DNA of 64,000 nucleotides from Pseudoalteromonas sp. '520P1 No. 423' (GCF_001269985.1 NZ_BBZB01000001.1:1860001-1924000), one strand, 5' to 3'; positions 44,750 through 54,258 are shown, numbered from the stretch's first letter. The notes: a model not told the origin generated them from the letters alone. Program-made: numbers and translations.

Positions 44750-46492
44750 ATGTTAAAACTGATTAGTTTTATAAAAATAATCGCTATTTTAATTTCGATT
44801 TCAATTAGCTTAAGTGCGTTTTCAAAAAACCTTAAAATATTAAATGTGAATATTGTTGATGTTGAAACTGGAAACGTAAAAAATAATCAACATATTTTAA
44901 TTAAAAATGGTGTGATTGATACGATATCAGATAAACCTATTTTTGATAATAGAGAGGCTAAAGCAATTAATGGTACTGATCAATATCTAATACCTGGCCT
45001 AATTGACTCTCATGTTCATTACTTTCAATCTGGTGGGCTTTATACTCGACCAGATGCACTTGATTTGAAATACGTAAAACCCTATAAAGCAGAGCTTAAA
45101 GAAATAAAGCGTGATTTGAGTGATACTTTTTCGCGCTATCTTCGAAGTGGTATAACCTCTACGCTTGATGCTGGTGGCCCTATGTGGAACTTTAATGCAA
45201 GAGACCAAGCTGTTGGTGTTTTAAAATCTCCTAATATCAAAGTAGCTGGTCCATTGTTATCTACAAATTATACGCCTAAAGGTCTTGAAAGTGATGATTT
45301 AGCCATAGTATCAGTAAAAGATTTTGAACAGGCAAAGCCTATAATCGATAAACAAATCAAACAAGGTACAGATCTTATTAAAATTTGGTTTATTAGACGT
45401 GATAACCGTTCTCTTAACGAACATAAACCACTTGTTGAATCTATTATTAACGAAGCCCATAAGCACAATGTTCGTGTTGCTGTACATGCAACTGAATTAG
45501 CCTCTGCAAAACTTGCAGTTGCACTTGGAGCGGACATTTTAGTACATGGAATACGAGATGAAGTAGTAGATAAAAGCTTCATAGATACTTTATTGAAAAA
45601 TCAAGTTGTATATATACCTACCTTGCAAGTTGTTGAAGGTTATAGAAGAACTTTTACACAACAATTTAATTTTAAAAAATCGGATTTTGAGATAGCAAAC
45701 CCTTTCACAATGTCGTCTCTATTTGATTTGAAAGTGATTAACAAAGATAAGTTTACACAGGGATTGCGCGATTACATGGCAAGTAAACCTGAATTCAAGT
45801 TGAACGAAATTGAAATTAAAAATCTTTTAAAATTACAAAAGTCTGGGGTGATTATTGCGACAGGCACAGATGCAGGAAATATTGGTACATTACCTGGGTC
45901 ATCTTATTTTAGAGAAGTAGAGTTGATGTCTAATTCGGGTATGTCAGCATTAGAAATTTTGCAAGCATCAACTATTGGTGGCGCACATGCAATGGCTATG
46001 GCAGATGAAATTGGAGTGATTAAAGAGGGGTTCAATGCTGACTTAGTTTTACTCAAAAAAAACCCATTAAAAAATATAGAAAATATATCTTCAATAGTAA
46101 ATGTTATTAAATCTGGTGAGTCATTTAGTTCAAATGAAATTTTAGATTGGTCTGCAGCTGAAGTCGTTCATAGACAAGTTAATACATATAATGCACGAGA
46201 TATAGAAGCGTTTTTAGATACTTATTCTGATGACATTGAAGTATATAGATTGAAAGAGGGTAAGCCGGTTTTATCTTTTAAAGGTAAAGATGTCATGCGA
46301 ACACGTTACACTGGTTTATTTGATAAGTTCCCAGAGCTACATTGTGAAGTATTAAATCGACAAGTAATTAACCAGTTTACCATTAAAGATCATGAACGTG
46401 TTACTGGCTTAAATGGGGAGTCATTAGAAGCCTTTGCTACTTATACGGTTAAAAGTGGGGTTATTACAAAGGTGGTTTTTTCTAAAAGTTAA
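44750..46492 (+). CDS. Amidohydrolase fused to a SnoaL/NTF2-like domain, exported
   Basis: 580 residues. The N-terminus has a signal-like hydrophobic segment (about 8-25). The amidohydrolase core carries the metal ligands in LIDSHVHYF, a Lys in LIKIWFIR (possible carboxylated bridge), His in VAVHATELA and ILVHGI, and the catalytic Asp in TGTDAGN. After about residue 465 a separate domain of about 110 residues begins (AAEVVHRQVNTYNARDIEAFLDTYSDDIEVY), the pattern of SnoaL/steroid-isomerase-like cone folds. The combination is unusual: one domain hydrolyses, the other may bind or isomerise a small hydrophobic product. Substrate unknown. Confidence 0.85.
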   Translation: MLKLISFIKIIAILISISISLSAFSKNLKILNVNIVDVETGNVKNNQHILIKNGVIDTISDKPIFDNREAKAINGTDQYLIPGLIDSHVHYFQSGGLYTRPDALDLKYVKPYKAELKEIKRDLSDTFSRYLRSGITSTLDAGGPMWNFNARDQAVGVLKSPNIKVAGPLLSTNYTPKGLESDDLAIVSVKDFEQAKPIIDKQIKQGTDLIKIWFIRRDNRSLNEHKPLVESIINEAHKHNVRVAVHATELASAKLAVALGADILVHGIRDEVVDKSFIDTLLKNQVVYIPTLQVVEGYRRTFTQQFNFKKSDFEIANPFTMSSLFDLKVINKDKFTQGLRDYMASKPEFKLNEIEIKNLLKLQKSGVIIATGTDAGNIGTLPGSSYFREVELMSNSGMSALEILQASTIGGAHAMAMADEIGVIKEGFNADLVLLKKNPLKNIENISSIVNVIKSGESFSSNEILDWSAAEVVHRQVNTYNARDIEAFLDTYSDDIEVYRLKEGKPVLSFKGKDVMRTRYTGLFDKFPELHCEVLNRQVINQFTIKDHERVTGLNGESLEAFATYTVKSGVITKVVFSKS

Positions 46493-46509
46493 ATCCACAC
46501 ATTTAAAAT

Positions 46510-46545
46510 AAGCATAACTTATTCGTTATGCTTATTTTCTTTATT
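46510..46545 (+). terminator. Intrinsic terminator of the amidohydrolase gene
   Basis: AAGCATAAC and GTTATGCTT pair around six bases, followed by a T-rich tract. Confidence 0.8.
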
Positions 46546-46677
46546 GTTTAATTTTCCATAAATAAATAGTTGTCATTATTGGGCTATTAAATAAATCCGT
46601 ATAATTTCATGAGATTATAGTGACCTTTACGTTCGTAAATAAGGCTTTTTACTTCTTTAAAGATGATTTAAAACGAG

Positions 46678-47391
46678 CTAATCTGCATTCATCATGTCTT
46701 CAAACTTTATTCCAGTCAATTTAGACGTTATTTTAATAACGTAAAATAATATGCCAAAAAGCATGATTGTTGATGGAATAGCAATCACTGGATAACTTAG
46801 CAAAGTCATTTCACCGAGTTGTTCGTTAAACTCAACTGTACCAGCGGGGCTTGTTACAATCCATTTGGCTAATAAATAATTCATCGTAGATGAAAATACA
46901 AAAGTCATCGCTAAAACAAAGTTAGCTTGGCTAATTTTTTGTTTAAATTGCTCTGTTTTTGATTTTTTTTCTAACGTGTCATATATCAAATTAAGATTAA
47001 AGATAAATGAGTTTAATAGTAGTTTTGCGAGCAATGGTTTACCAAAAAAGCCAGATAATAAAACGGTTAAACCTATCATGGCTGGAATAGCTGCTTCTTT
47101 AATTGCCAACCACTCTACATCCAATTCAAACAAGGCTATACCGCCTGTGAGTAGTGTACTTAAAAAACCTAACAATGAAATAAAGTTTAAAGAGCCAACT
47201 TTAGTAAAGTCGTATATGGCATAACAAACAGGGAATGCAAGTGCGACAATTAAACCAAGTAAAGTGCCTAAATGTTCTGGGCCTGAAAATTTCATTAAAA
47301 TAAGGGAAGGGACCAAGATATTAAATAGTATTTCTAATAATGGATTGTTCTTTTTAGGCTTATCTTGTTGTTGCTGAACTTGTGTCATCAA
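46678..47391 (-). CDS. VC0807-family membrane protein
   Basis: 237 residues with about six membrane segments. 'NPLLEILFNILVPSLILMKFSG', 'ALAFPVCYAIYDF' and 'NYLLAKWIVTSPAGTVEFNEQLGEMT' are typical of the VC0807 group. Inner membrane; the role is unknown, although relatives are sometimes annotated as septation or transport proteins. It is a single gene. Confidence 0.82.
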   Translation of the reverse strand: MMTQVQQQQDKPKKNNPLLEILFNILVPSLILMKFSGPEHLGTLLGLIVALAFPVCYAIYDFTKVGSLNFISLLGFLSTLLTGGIALFELDVEWLAIKEAAIPAMIGLTVLLSGFFGKPLLAKLLLNSFIFNLNLIYDTLEKKSKTEQFKQKISQANFVLAMTFVFSSTMNYLLAKWIVTSPAGTVEFNEQLGEMTLLSYPVIAIPSTIMLFGILFYVIKITSKLTGIKFEDMMNAD

Positions 47392-47691
47392 TTTTTTTCA
47401 AAAAGTCATTTTATATGATGTTATCGCACTCAATCATTTTTTGCGACTAAGCTGGTTATTTTATTTGTTACTGTTTGTAGATTACATTTTATTTTAAAAC
47501 GATCTGGTCAAGAAATAAACTGCTGAAGTCCCGTATACGGGAGTATCTGTTGTGATTATTTATCGGCGAGGATTTATCCGCGTAATTGTTCATTGTTATT
47601 TCAAAAATGGCTATAGATTGAATAAAAAAGCCTAATACCTTTAAAAGTATTAGGCTTGCTTAATAGATTATTTACAGAGCCTATCTCAACT
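47392..47691. other. Intergenic region with a perfect palindrome
   Basis: About 300 bases without a gene. They contain the 14-base palindrome TCCCGTATACGGGA (47529-47542) and, near the right side, the terminator of the DJ-1-like gene. The palindrome could be a transcription-factor site for the VC0807-type gene. Confidence 0.35.
47625..47656 (-). terminator. Intrinsic terminator of the DJ-1-like gene
   Basis: On the minus strand AAGCCTAATAC pairs with GTATTAGGCTT and is followed by T6. Confidence 0.85.
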
Positions 47692-48765
47692 TTAGTTTAG
47701 TTGTTTTAATTGATTTGACAGACTTAAAAGGTCGATTCCTTTGTTTATATCAAACTGCATAAATGCTAATACACCATGCATTAAGATTAAAATACGTTGA
47801 TAAGCTTGTGGTTTTTGTTTTAGCTGAGTTTCTGCAGCATTAAAGCCTTTAGCATCGTATGTCATTAAAAGTTCTATAGCGTGTTCTTCCGGGGTACGTT
47901 CTCTAGTTTTAGGCTTGTAACCTATTTCAGCGACTACTTTTTCAGCAAGTGTCCATACTGACCAAGGGTTCTGACCTGTGATTAGTTTTCCATCTTGTGT
48001 TACTTTTTCTAAATAGGTTGTACCCGCATTAAATTGAGCGCCTTGTGCTTTTAATTTATCTTCAAGTAAAAAAGGGAAAATTTGTTTTGCATCAGGGATC
48101 AGAAACAACTCTTCCTCGTTGGTAAATCCGCTGACGTTTTTATTTGCTAGCAACATATCACCATTATCTAATTCAACATTTACAAGTGCTGCTGGGCCAT
48201 GGCAAACAGCACTGACTACTTTGTCATTTTGATATAAAGTTTTAGCAATGTTTTGCACATGCGGATTATCAGGGAAATCAAACATAGTGCCTTTGCCACC
48301 GACAAAATATACAGCTTCGTAATCGTTAGGATTAACATCTGCTAATGCTATGGTGCTCGCTACTTTTTGTTGAATATCTTGATCATTTAAAAAGGCATAA
48401 TCATATGCGCCCATATCTTCGCCATCAATGACCACAGGTGGCTTTCCGCCTTTTGGACTGGCGATATCAACCTCAAAGCCATTTGCTGTAAATACCCAAT
48501 AAGCACGCGCTAATTCAGTATGTTCATAACCAGTTTCTTTATCTTCACCCATTTTATCTGCACTAGTAACAACTGCTAATATTTTACCTCTATATGCTGG
48601 GATATTTTGGGTAATATAAGGTAAGTCACTTACTTTGGTTTGTTTGATTGCTATAAAGTGTGCTTTTTCTGGTAATAAACTTTTAACCCAAGATTTAGCG
48701 CCAAATGCGAAACCAACAAGTAGGATAGTTAAGGTTACTAAGGTAAATATTATTTTTTTAAGCAT
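47692..48765 (-). CDS. DJ-1/PfpI-superfamily protein, membrane-anchored
   Basis: 357 residues. One N-terminal membrane segment (about 5-22) is followed by a class I glutaminase-like domain of the Hsp31/DJ-1 type: GKILAVVTSADKMG, AYWVFTANGFEVDIASPKGGKPP, DYEAVYFVGGKGTMFDF, and the nucleophile elbow SAVCHGPAALV with the reactive Cys. A Glu early in the fold (YEHTELAR) may complete the site. The extra C-terminal 80 residues are helical. Possible deglycase, chaperone or protease; exported to the periplasm while anchored. Confidence 0.85.
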   Translation of the reverse strand: MLKKIIFTLVTLTILLVGFAFGAKSWVKSLLPEKAHFIAIKQTKVSDLPYITQNIPAYRGKILAVVTSADKMGEDKETGYEHTELARAYWVFTANGFEVDIASPKGGKPPVVIDGEDMGAYDYAFLNDQDIQQKVASTIALADVNPNDYEAVYFVGGKGTMFDFPDNPHVQNIAKTLYQNDKVVSAVCHGPAALVNVELDNGDMLLANKNVSGFTNEEELFLIPDAKQIFPFLLEDKLKAQGAQFNAGTTYLEKVTQDGKLITGQNPWSVWTLAEKVVAEIGYKPKTRERTPEEHAIELLMTYDAKGFNAAETQLKQKPQAYQRILILMHGVLAFMQFDINKGIDLLSLSNQLKQLN

Positions 48766-48970
48766 GAACTTGGCTCCTATTTATTTTGTTGCAGCTAGCT
48801 TAAAAAACTGTAAGTGAAATATATGTGAAATGGTTTTTAAATGATTAAATATTTGTTGGCTTTTATTGATTCTACTATATGATAGCCACAATTTTCAGCC
48901 ATCAATGGCGTTATGTTTTAAGGTTTTGAAGCCTGTTTTCTTCTCCTTAAACACCCAAGGAATTTATTTT

Positions 48971-50290
48971 ATGTCTTTTTGCGCTTTAGGTTTATGCAAT
49001 GAATTAGTGAAAGCTGTTTCAGAACAAGGTTACACAGAGCCTTCACTCATACAGCTTGAGGCCATTCCTGCTGTACTTAAAAAGCGCGACGTTATGGCCG
49101 TTGCGCAAACTGGAACTGGTAAAACTGCTTGTTTTTCGCTACCTATGGTTCAGCTTTTATCTCTGGGGGAGAGCCCTGCGCCTAAATCAGTGAGGGCGTT
49201 AGTTATTACGCCTACTCGAGAGCTTGCAGCTCAAGTAGCTAAAAGTTTAGAAAACTATAGTCGCCATATGAAGCTTAGCTCTGCAGCTGTGTTTGGCGGT
49301 GTAAGAATAGAGCCGCAAATTGCCCTGTTGCAAAGCGGTGTAGATGTTTTGGTTGCAACTCCTGGTCGTTTGGTTGATTTATATAATCAAAAGGCGATTA
49401 ACTTTGACCAGCTTGAAATGCTGGTTTTAGATGAAGCTGATCGTATGTTGGATTTGGGGTTTATAGATGATATTCGCCATATAAAAAGCCTATTACCAAT
49501 TAAACGTCAAACTTTAATGTTTTCAGCGACTTTTACCAATGAGATCAAGTTGCTTGCAAGTGGCATGTTAAATAATCCTTTATCAATTGAAGTAACAGCT
49601 GCAAACAGCACCGTTGATAAAATCAAACAAAAAATCTATTCAGTAGAAAAAACACGCAAAACTGAGTTGCTAATTCATTTAATTAAACAGAATAAATGGC
49701 ATCAAGTGCTGGTTTTTAGTCGTACTAAGCAAGGCGCTGATAATTTGGTATCTGAACTTGAAAATGCAGGCATTACAGCTGCATCAATTCATGCTAACAG
49801 AACTCAACATGCTCGTACTCATGCTTTAGAGGGCTTTAAAAATCAAGATATCACAGTTTTGGTTGCCACAGATATTGCATCGCGTGGCATAGATGTAAAT
49901 CAATTACCATATGTGGTTAATTTTGACTTGCCATATACACCGGAGGATTATGTGCATCGTATTGGTCGTACTGGCCGTGCGGGTACTTTAGGGTTAGCGG
50001 TTTCATTATTTAGCGCTGATGAGTCTAAACAGTTGCAAGCAATAGAGCGATTACTTGAGCGTAAATTTGAACTTGAAATTATCGCTGGCTTTAAGCCAAA
50101 TAAAAAGGAAATTACTAAAGCAATTTCAAAAGCTGCAGCTAAAGATAAAAACTCAAAATTAGCTTCTACTACAAAAAAAACATGTAAATCAAAAAGAAAA
50201 AAAACAGATGATGACGAATACGGTAATTTTGAAGCAGATCCACAGCCAAATCGAGGTAAATCTAAAGGCCGTAAAAATTCGAGGAGATAA
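48971..50290 (+). CDS. DEAD-box RNA helicase, RhlE type
   Basis: 439 residues from the ATG at 48971 (AAGGAATT upstream); an earlier ATG adds an unlikely 35 residues. All helicase motifs are present: Q motif (GYTEPSLIQ), AQTGTGKT, PTRELA, TPGR, DEAD (LVLDEADRMLD), SAT, ATDIASRGIDV and HRIGRTGRAG. A basic, low-complexity C-terminal tail (KKTCKSKRKK ... GKSKGRKNSRR) binds RNA. Likely roles are ribosome assembly, RNA decay or cold adaptation. It is monocistronic with its own terminator. Confidence 0.93.
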   Translation: MSFCALGLCNELVKAVSEQGYTEPSLIQLEAIPAVLKKRDVMAVAQTGTGKTACFSLPMVQLLSLGESPAPKSVRALVITPTRELAAQVAKSLENYSRHMKLSSAAVFGGVRIEPQIALLQSGVDVLVATPGRLVDLYNQKAINFDQLEMLVLDEADRMLDLGFIDDIRHIKSLLPIKRQTLMFSATFTNEIKLLASGMLNNPLSIEVTAANSTVDKIKQKIYSVEKTRKTELLIHLIKQNKWHQVLVFSRTKQGADNLVSELENAGITAASIHANRTQHARTHALEGFKNQDITVLVATDIASRGIDVNQLPYVVNFDLPYTPEDYVHRIGRTGRAGTLGLAVSLFSADESKQLQAIERLLERKFELEIIAGFKPNKKEITKAISKAAAKDKNSKLASTTKKTCKSKRKKTDDDEYGNFEADPQPNRGKSKGRKNSRR

Positions 50291-50331
50291 AATATATTAA
50301 TAGATGAATAAGAAATTATTCAGCTGATATT

Positions 50332-50367
50332 AAAAGCGAGTATTACAAAAGTGATGCTCGCTTTTTC
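50332..50367 (+). terminator. Intrinsic terminator of the helicase gene
   Basis: AAAAGCGAG pairs with CTCGCTTTTT around a loop of about 16 bases. Confidence 0.8.
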
Positions 50368-50519
50368 TTTATAAATAGGTGTAAAAAATACACTCTATGT
50401 AACAAAAATGATGGGTTAATAGTTTTAAAATTAAACTAAATTCGATAAGTTTTACTTCACATATAATAAAGCGCTTTTTGTCTTATATCTTAATGACATA
50501 TACATTAGACAATAAAATC

Positions 50520-50762
50520 ATGGAAGTTATTTTGGACATATCTAAAAAAACCTTATTAGCATTATGTGCCATTGGCTCGATTGCCCAACCTGTTTGGGCT
50601 AGCAATTCAGACTTTAACTTTTCAGCAAAAGCTATTTCAAAAAATGTTTATAGTATTATTTCCCCCTAATATGGCAGACCCAGTGCTGAAAGCAAAGGCT
50701 GGAATTCTAATAGCCACTTTGTTGTGACTGAGCAACCCATCCTTTGGTGTTACTCTCATTGA
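50520..50762 (+). pseudogene. N-terminal remnant of a secreted MBL-fold hydrolase
   Basis: A signal peptide (LLALCAIGSIAQPVWA) is followed by KAISKNVYSIISP, then TAA at 50667. The same frame continues YGRPSAESKGWNSNSHFVVTEQ, the conserved opening of periplasmic MBL-fold hydrolases of the quinoprotein-relay type ('...NSHFVVTE.GVLLFD'). It then shifts frame and dies out, with a final stop at 50762. No metal-binding motif remains. It is a nonsense-mutated, truncated gene. Confidence 0.55.
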
Positions 50763-50954
50763 CGACTTAGATGTTTCAATATTTTTAATAACATAATTAT
50801 ATTAGCTGTAGTCGTTTTTGTTCATTTTAGTCATGTTTATTTGATGAAGATTATTAAGTTAGTTGCTAATGAGGATTTATAAATCATTGCTTTTAAATAT
50901 CTCATCTACACTGCTAAAATACCGATAGTTTTTACTTAAGTTAATGAATAAATT

Positions 50955-51287
50955 ATGAGTTTACCAGCTTGCCCTAAATGTGAGTCTGAATATGTGTATC
51001 AAGATCAATCGCTTTTGATATGCCCAGAATGTACTTATGAATGGAATCCACAAGAGCCAGATGAAGATGCTGTGATCGTCAAAGATGCCAATGGCACCTT
51101 GCTCAGTGATGGCGATAAAGTCACTGTTGCTAAAGATTTAAAAATAAAGGGCAGCTCTCAAATAATCAAAATTGGTACTAAAGCGCTTGTTAGGCGCGTA
51201 CTTGATAAGAAAGACCATGAACTTGATTGTAAAGTTGATGGTGTTGGTGAAATGATGGTGACGGCTAAGTTTGTAAAAAAAGCTTAA
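50955..51287 (+). CDS. PhnA/YjdM family zinc-ribbon protein
   Basis: 110 residues. The N-terminal zinc ribbon has [10 protein letters not shown] and CPECTYEW. The PhnA domain follows ([40 protein letters not shown] ... [19 protein letters not shown]). The name comes from the phn region, but the protein is not a phosphonate hydrolase and its role is unsettled. Cytoplasmic. It lies convergent to the HAD gene. Confidence 0.92.
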   Translation: MSLPACPKCESEYVYQDQSLLICPECTYEWNPQEPDEDAVIVKDANGTLLSDGDKVTVAKDLKIKGSSQIIKIGTKALVRRVLDKKDHELDCKVDGVGEMMVTAKFVKKA

Positions 51288-51325
51288 GTTAATTGTCTGC
51301 TTTGACTTGAATAAGCTTTTTCAAG

Positions 51326-51970
51326 TCAAATTTTACTTGAACTCCCCAATACTGACTTTACATACTCTAATTGTAAAAAACTTTCATCTGGCTTGTGATT
51401 ATTTAAAGCATCAATATGCGTATAGCCCCATGAAACCACACCTATCGGAATGGATACTTTTCGCGCAGCATCGATGTCGCGGATCTCATCTCCTATGAGT
51501 AGACATTCTTGCTTATGGAACGCAAATTTTTTCAACGTTTTTTTGATGTTTTTAGATTTACCAAATGGTGAAGCACTGCATTCAAAATGATCGATTAAAG
51601 CGGTATTTTCTTCACCGAGTATATTAGCGACATATTGATAAGAGCTAGTACTGACAATTGCAACCTTTACCCCTTGATGTTTTAAATCTTGTAATAAACT
51701 TCCAACACCTTCAAATAATGATACCTGATCAAATTTTTCAGTCATATTATGTCTAATATATTTAATAAAAAAAGGCATTTTCCATTTAGATATTTGTAAA
51801 ATTTTAATTATTTCACGAGCACTGTAATGCTTTAAATCATTTTCTTCTTTTTTTCCTACATGCTTAAACTTGTATTTATCAGCTGCGTTATTCAACGTTT
51901 TTATAAATAACGGGTAGCTATCAGCTAAAGTTCCGTCAAAATCAAACATGACTAATTTATAATTCGACAT
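51326..51970 (-). CDS. HAD-superfamily phosphatase (phosphoglycolate phosphatase-like)
   Basis: 214 residues with all four HAD motifs: the nucleophile in MFDFDGTLADS, Thr/Ser in VAIVSTSS, Lys in PFGKSKNIKKTL and the acidic pair in LLIGDEIRDIDAA. The helical cap of about 70 residues after motif I fits the Gph/PGMB group. Cytoplasmic small-molecule phosphatase; substrate unknown. Confidence 0.88.
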   Translation of the reverse strand: MSNYKLVMFDFDGTLADSYPLFIKTLNNAADKYKFKHVGKKEENDLKHYSAREIIKILQISKWKMPFFIKYIRHNMTEKFDQVSLFEGVGSLLQDLKHQGVKVAIVSTSSYQYVANILGEENTALIDHFECSASPFGKSKNIKKTLKKFAFHKQECLLIGDEIRDIDAARKVSIPIGVVSWGYTHIDALNNHKPDESFLQLEYVKSVLGSSSKI

Positions 51971-52288
51971 TATACGTTTTCCAAAGTAATGATTTATAGC
52001 TGGTTTTCAAAATCAAATTATTGATAAGTTCATAAAACTCATTTATTGAACTATGTGCATCATAGAATGACAAAAAAGCCACTCAATGACAAATTGGATA
52101 GTTATAAATAAAGCCTAATATCAATTAATTCATGCTGAATGCCAATAACAAATCGTTTTAAATTAAACTTTGATATTCACCTGATAGCGAACGTATATCA
52201 GTAGTAGACTCTTTATTCACTCAAAGTACTTTGTTAAAGTAATGCTGAAATATAGGTATTAAGGCGTTTTAAAATTAGGAGGGTGTTA
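51971..52288. other. Divergent promoter region
   Basis: About 318 AT-rich bases between the leftward HAD gene and the rightward DUF922 gene. An AGGAGG ribosome site closes it. No gene is seen. Confidence 0.35.
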
Positions 52289-52849
52289 GTGAAAACCATT
52301 TTATTTATATTAATTATTGTCTCTCCTTATGCTGCATCTAAAGTAAAAATAGATGAAGAATTTATTTATTACTCAGTAACTCCTAAATCAAAAAAACAAT
52401 TACTTTCATCTTTGAATACAGCAACACCTATTCGTGAGGGAGATGATATTTTTCACGGAAATACAAAGTATTATATAAAATGGCGGTTTTGGTGGCGGTC
52501 ATTGAAAAACAGTTGTCAGTTTACTAAGGTCAATACGCACTTAACACTTACCTATACTATGCCTAAATTAGACTCCTCAAATACAGCTGTGATTAATGTT
52601 TGGAACAAATGGTACCCGAATTTGAGTATTCATGAAAAAGGTCATGGCACATTAGCAATTGAAACGGCTAAAGAGATTGATAACGTATTATTATCAATAG
52701 GTGCTCGTACTAGCTGTGAGCAACTTGAAGCTGACGCAAATAAATTAGCAAATAAACTAATGAGTGAATTAAAATCTGAGAATAAACATTATGATGTTAA
52801 AACAAACCATGGAGAGTCACAAAAAGCTTGGCTTTATACACATTTATAG
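52289..52849 (+). CDS. DUF922 secreted putative zinc protease
   Basis: 186 residues from the GTG at 52289, six bases after a perfect AGGAGG. It has a signal peptide (KTILFILIIVSPYAAS). The DUF922 region includes YSVTPKSKKQLLSSL, 'LTYTMPKLD' and a zinc-type HEKGH (about residue 123) in the helix 'NLSIHEKGHGTLAIETAKEI'. A Cys pair (CQFTK and SCEQL) fits periplasmic disulfides. The protease role follows from the HExxH-like motif only. Confidence 0.82.
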   Translation: MKTILFILIIVSPYAASKVKIDEEFIYYSVTPKSKKQLLSSLNTATPIREGDDIFHGNTKYYIKWRFWWRSLKNSCQFTKVNTHLTLTYTMPKLDSSNTAVINVWNKWYPNLSIHEKGHGTLAIETAKEIDNVLLSIGARTSCEQLEADANKLANKLMSELKSENKHYDVKTNHGESQKAWLYTHL

Positions 52850-52890
52850 GTATGGCATATGAATTCTTTACCGGGAAATCGCACTTTATA

Positions 52891-52924
52891 ATATTAATGA
52901 GTAAATATGATTACTCATTAATAT
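52891..52924. terminator. Perfect hairpin between convergent genes
   Basis: ATATTAATGAGTAA pairs with TTACTCATTAATAT around six bases. The stem is long but AT-rich and the T tract is weak; it probably stops transcription from both sides. Confidence 0.5.
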
Positions 52925-52935
52925 GAAGGCACCAT

Positions 52936-53355
52936 TTATGCGCTTTTAAGCTCTTCTAATAAATCATGAATTTCAGATTTTAACTCTTTATCTGCAATTT
53001 TATTACAACTAATTTTCGCTTTTTCTAAATGTTCAATTGCACCTGATTTATCGCCTAATTCAACTTTTAAAGCGCCAATTGAATACCCAATAGAAGAACG
53101 GAAATCTTTAGAGTTAATTTCTTCTGCTTTAACTAATGCTTGCTCATAAATCGTAACGGCTAAGGCTAAATCATCAGTAAAATCAGCTAGTGTCTCCCAT
53201 TGTACTGGGTGGTCTTTATCTGTATTGTCATTTTGTTCACATAATTGTTTTAATTCTAAATAAAAGCCATCAAATCTTTTTTGGTTTTTTTGCTCTGCAG
53301 CCGCTAATAAGCTGTCAGTAAGTGATAATACTTTTTTATATATTTTGGTATTCAT
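52936..53355 (-). CDS. TPR-like helical repeat protein
   Basis: 139 residues, all alpha, with TPR-like pairs: 'DLALAVTIYEQALVKAEEIN', 'SSIGYSIGALKVELGDKSGAIEHLEKAK'. Acidic and cytoplasmic, with no signal peptide. It is probably a protein-interaction adaptor; no specific partner is suggested by its neighbours, which are unrelated or decayed. Confidence 0.7.
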   Translation of the reverse strand: MNTKIYKKVLSLTDSLLAAAEQKNQKRFDGFYLELKQLCEQNDNTDKDHPVQWETLADFTDDLALAVTIYEQALVKAEEINSKDFRSSIGYSIGALKVELGDKSGAIEHLEKAKISCNKIADKELKSEIHDLLEELKSA

Positions 53356-53458
53356 GGTTGGCCTATTTTACGCGATATAATTATAAGGATTATATCGTTT
53401 TTATCTTAAACAGGGCAGGGCACTTTAATAATGTTTCGTTAAATAGCCTATTTTTGGA

Positions 53459-53774
53459 CTATATTTTTAATTTCAATCTTAAATCCGACACCTTGTTTAG
53501 CACATGATAACTTGCTTCAAAAAAACTCTGTTTTACCTGCTAAATGCTTATTAAACCTTGCTACAAGTAATTCAAAATCATCGGGATGGACATATTTTTT
53601 TACTGAGTCGATGGTATTGCCATTTATATAAATTGGTAAGCGACTTTTTTTTTGATAGGTTTTCCCGTTTAATAGCGCCAACTTTAAGAGCCCAATCCCA
53701 TAAAATATCACCACTTCCCCACAATGCTAGATTCAACCTTTGTTCGCTTAATTTTACTTGTTGATGAATTTCTT
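53459..53774 (-). pseudogene. PAS-domain fragment of a sensor or diguanylate-cyclase protein
   Basis: Pieces in different frames join into one PAS domain: EIHQQVKLSEQRLNLALWGS-GDILWDWALKVG, then VKKYVHPDDFELLVARFNKH and TEFFEASYHVLNK. 'LALWGSGD.LWDW' and 'VHPDD' are typical of PAS domains in front of GGDEF/EAL modules. Frameshifts fall in the A9 run (53646-53654 region) and in the T run before GAAGCA, and both the rest of the gene and its start are missing. Confidence 0.6.
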
Positions 53775-53791
53775 GTTATTGCAAAAATTCA

Positions 53792-54210
53792 GCTGAGGAA
53801 ATAGGTCAATCAAGTCGAGAAAATGGTTTTTCTTTGATAGGGGCTATGTATTTTCAAAATACTTTAGTGCAGAAACTTCTCTGCTTACTCTGGGTGTTCA
53901 CACAGATTTAGGAATGAAAGGCAATGGTGCCAGTTTAAGCATTATTGGCAGTTATCTAGTCCTAGAAAACTTTTGTGTATTTGGTGAGTTAGGCTGTATG
54001 TCAGTGGATTTAGGGATAGATGAAAGTAAAAATGTATCATACTCAGGAACTGATACAGAAACGTTGCAAGATGGTAGAGATTCGAGCATATATTATGCTT
54101 TTGGTACTAAATATAAGCTTAATAATTGGACTTTAGTGTTTAAAAATTCACTTATTGATCTTGATGCTGATATGGATATATTTTCATTACAAGCGTATTA
54201 TCATTTTTAA
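53792..54210 (+). pseudogene. Outer-membrane beta-barrel protein, 5'-truncated and frameshifted
   Basis: The final 98 codons from 53914 read as alternating barrel strands (SLSIIGSYLVLENFCVFGELG, SSIYYAFGTKYKL) and end in the aromatic AYYHF expected for BAM-dependent insertion. Upstream, strands continue in the same frame (KYFSAETSLLTLGVHTDLG). An earlier piece, SSRENGFSLIGAMYF, lies in another frame. No signal peptide or start remains. It is a relic of a small OmpA/OmpW-like barrel. Confidence 0.6.
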
Positions 54211-54220
54211 TCAGTTTCTA

Positions 54221-54256
54221 TAAGCCCCTTTAATCTAGCAATTAAAGAGGCTTTAA
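54221..54256. terminator. Convergent terminator
   Basis: AGCCCCTTTAAT and ATTAAAGAGGCT form an imperfect stem with one mismatch, between the rightward barrel remnant and the leftward aminotransferase. Confidence 0.55.
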
Positions 54257-54258
54257 AT

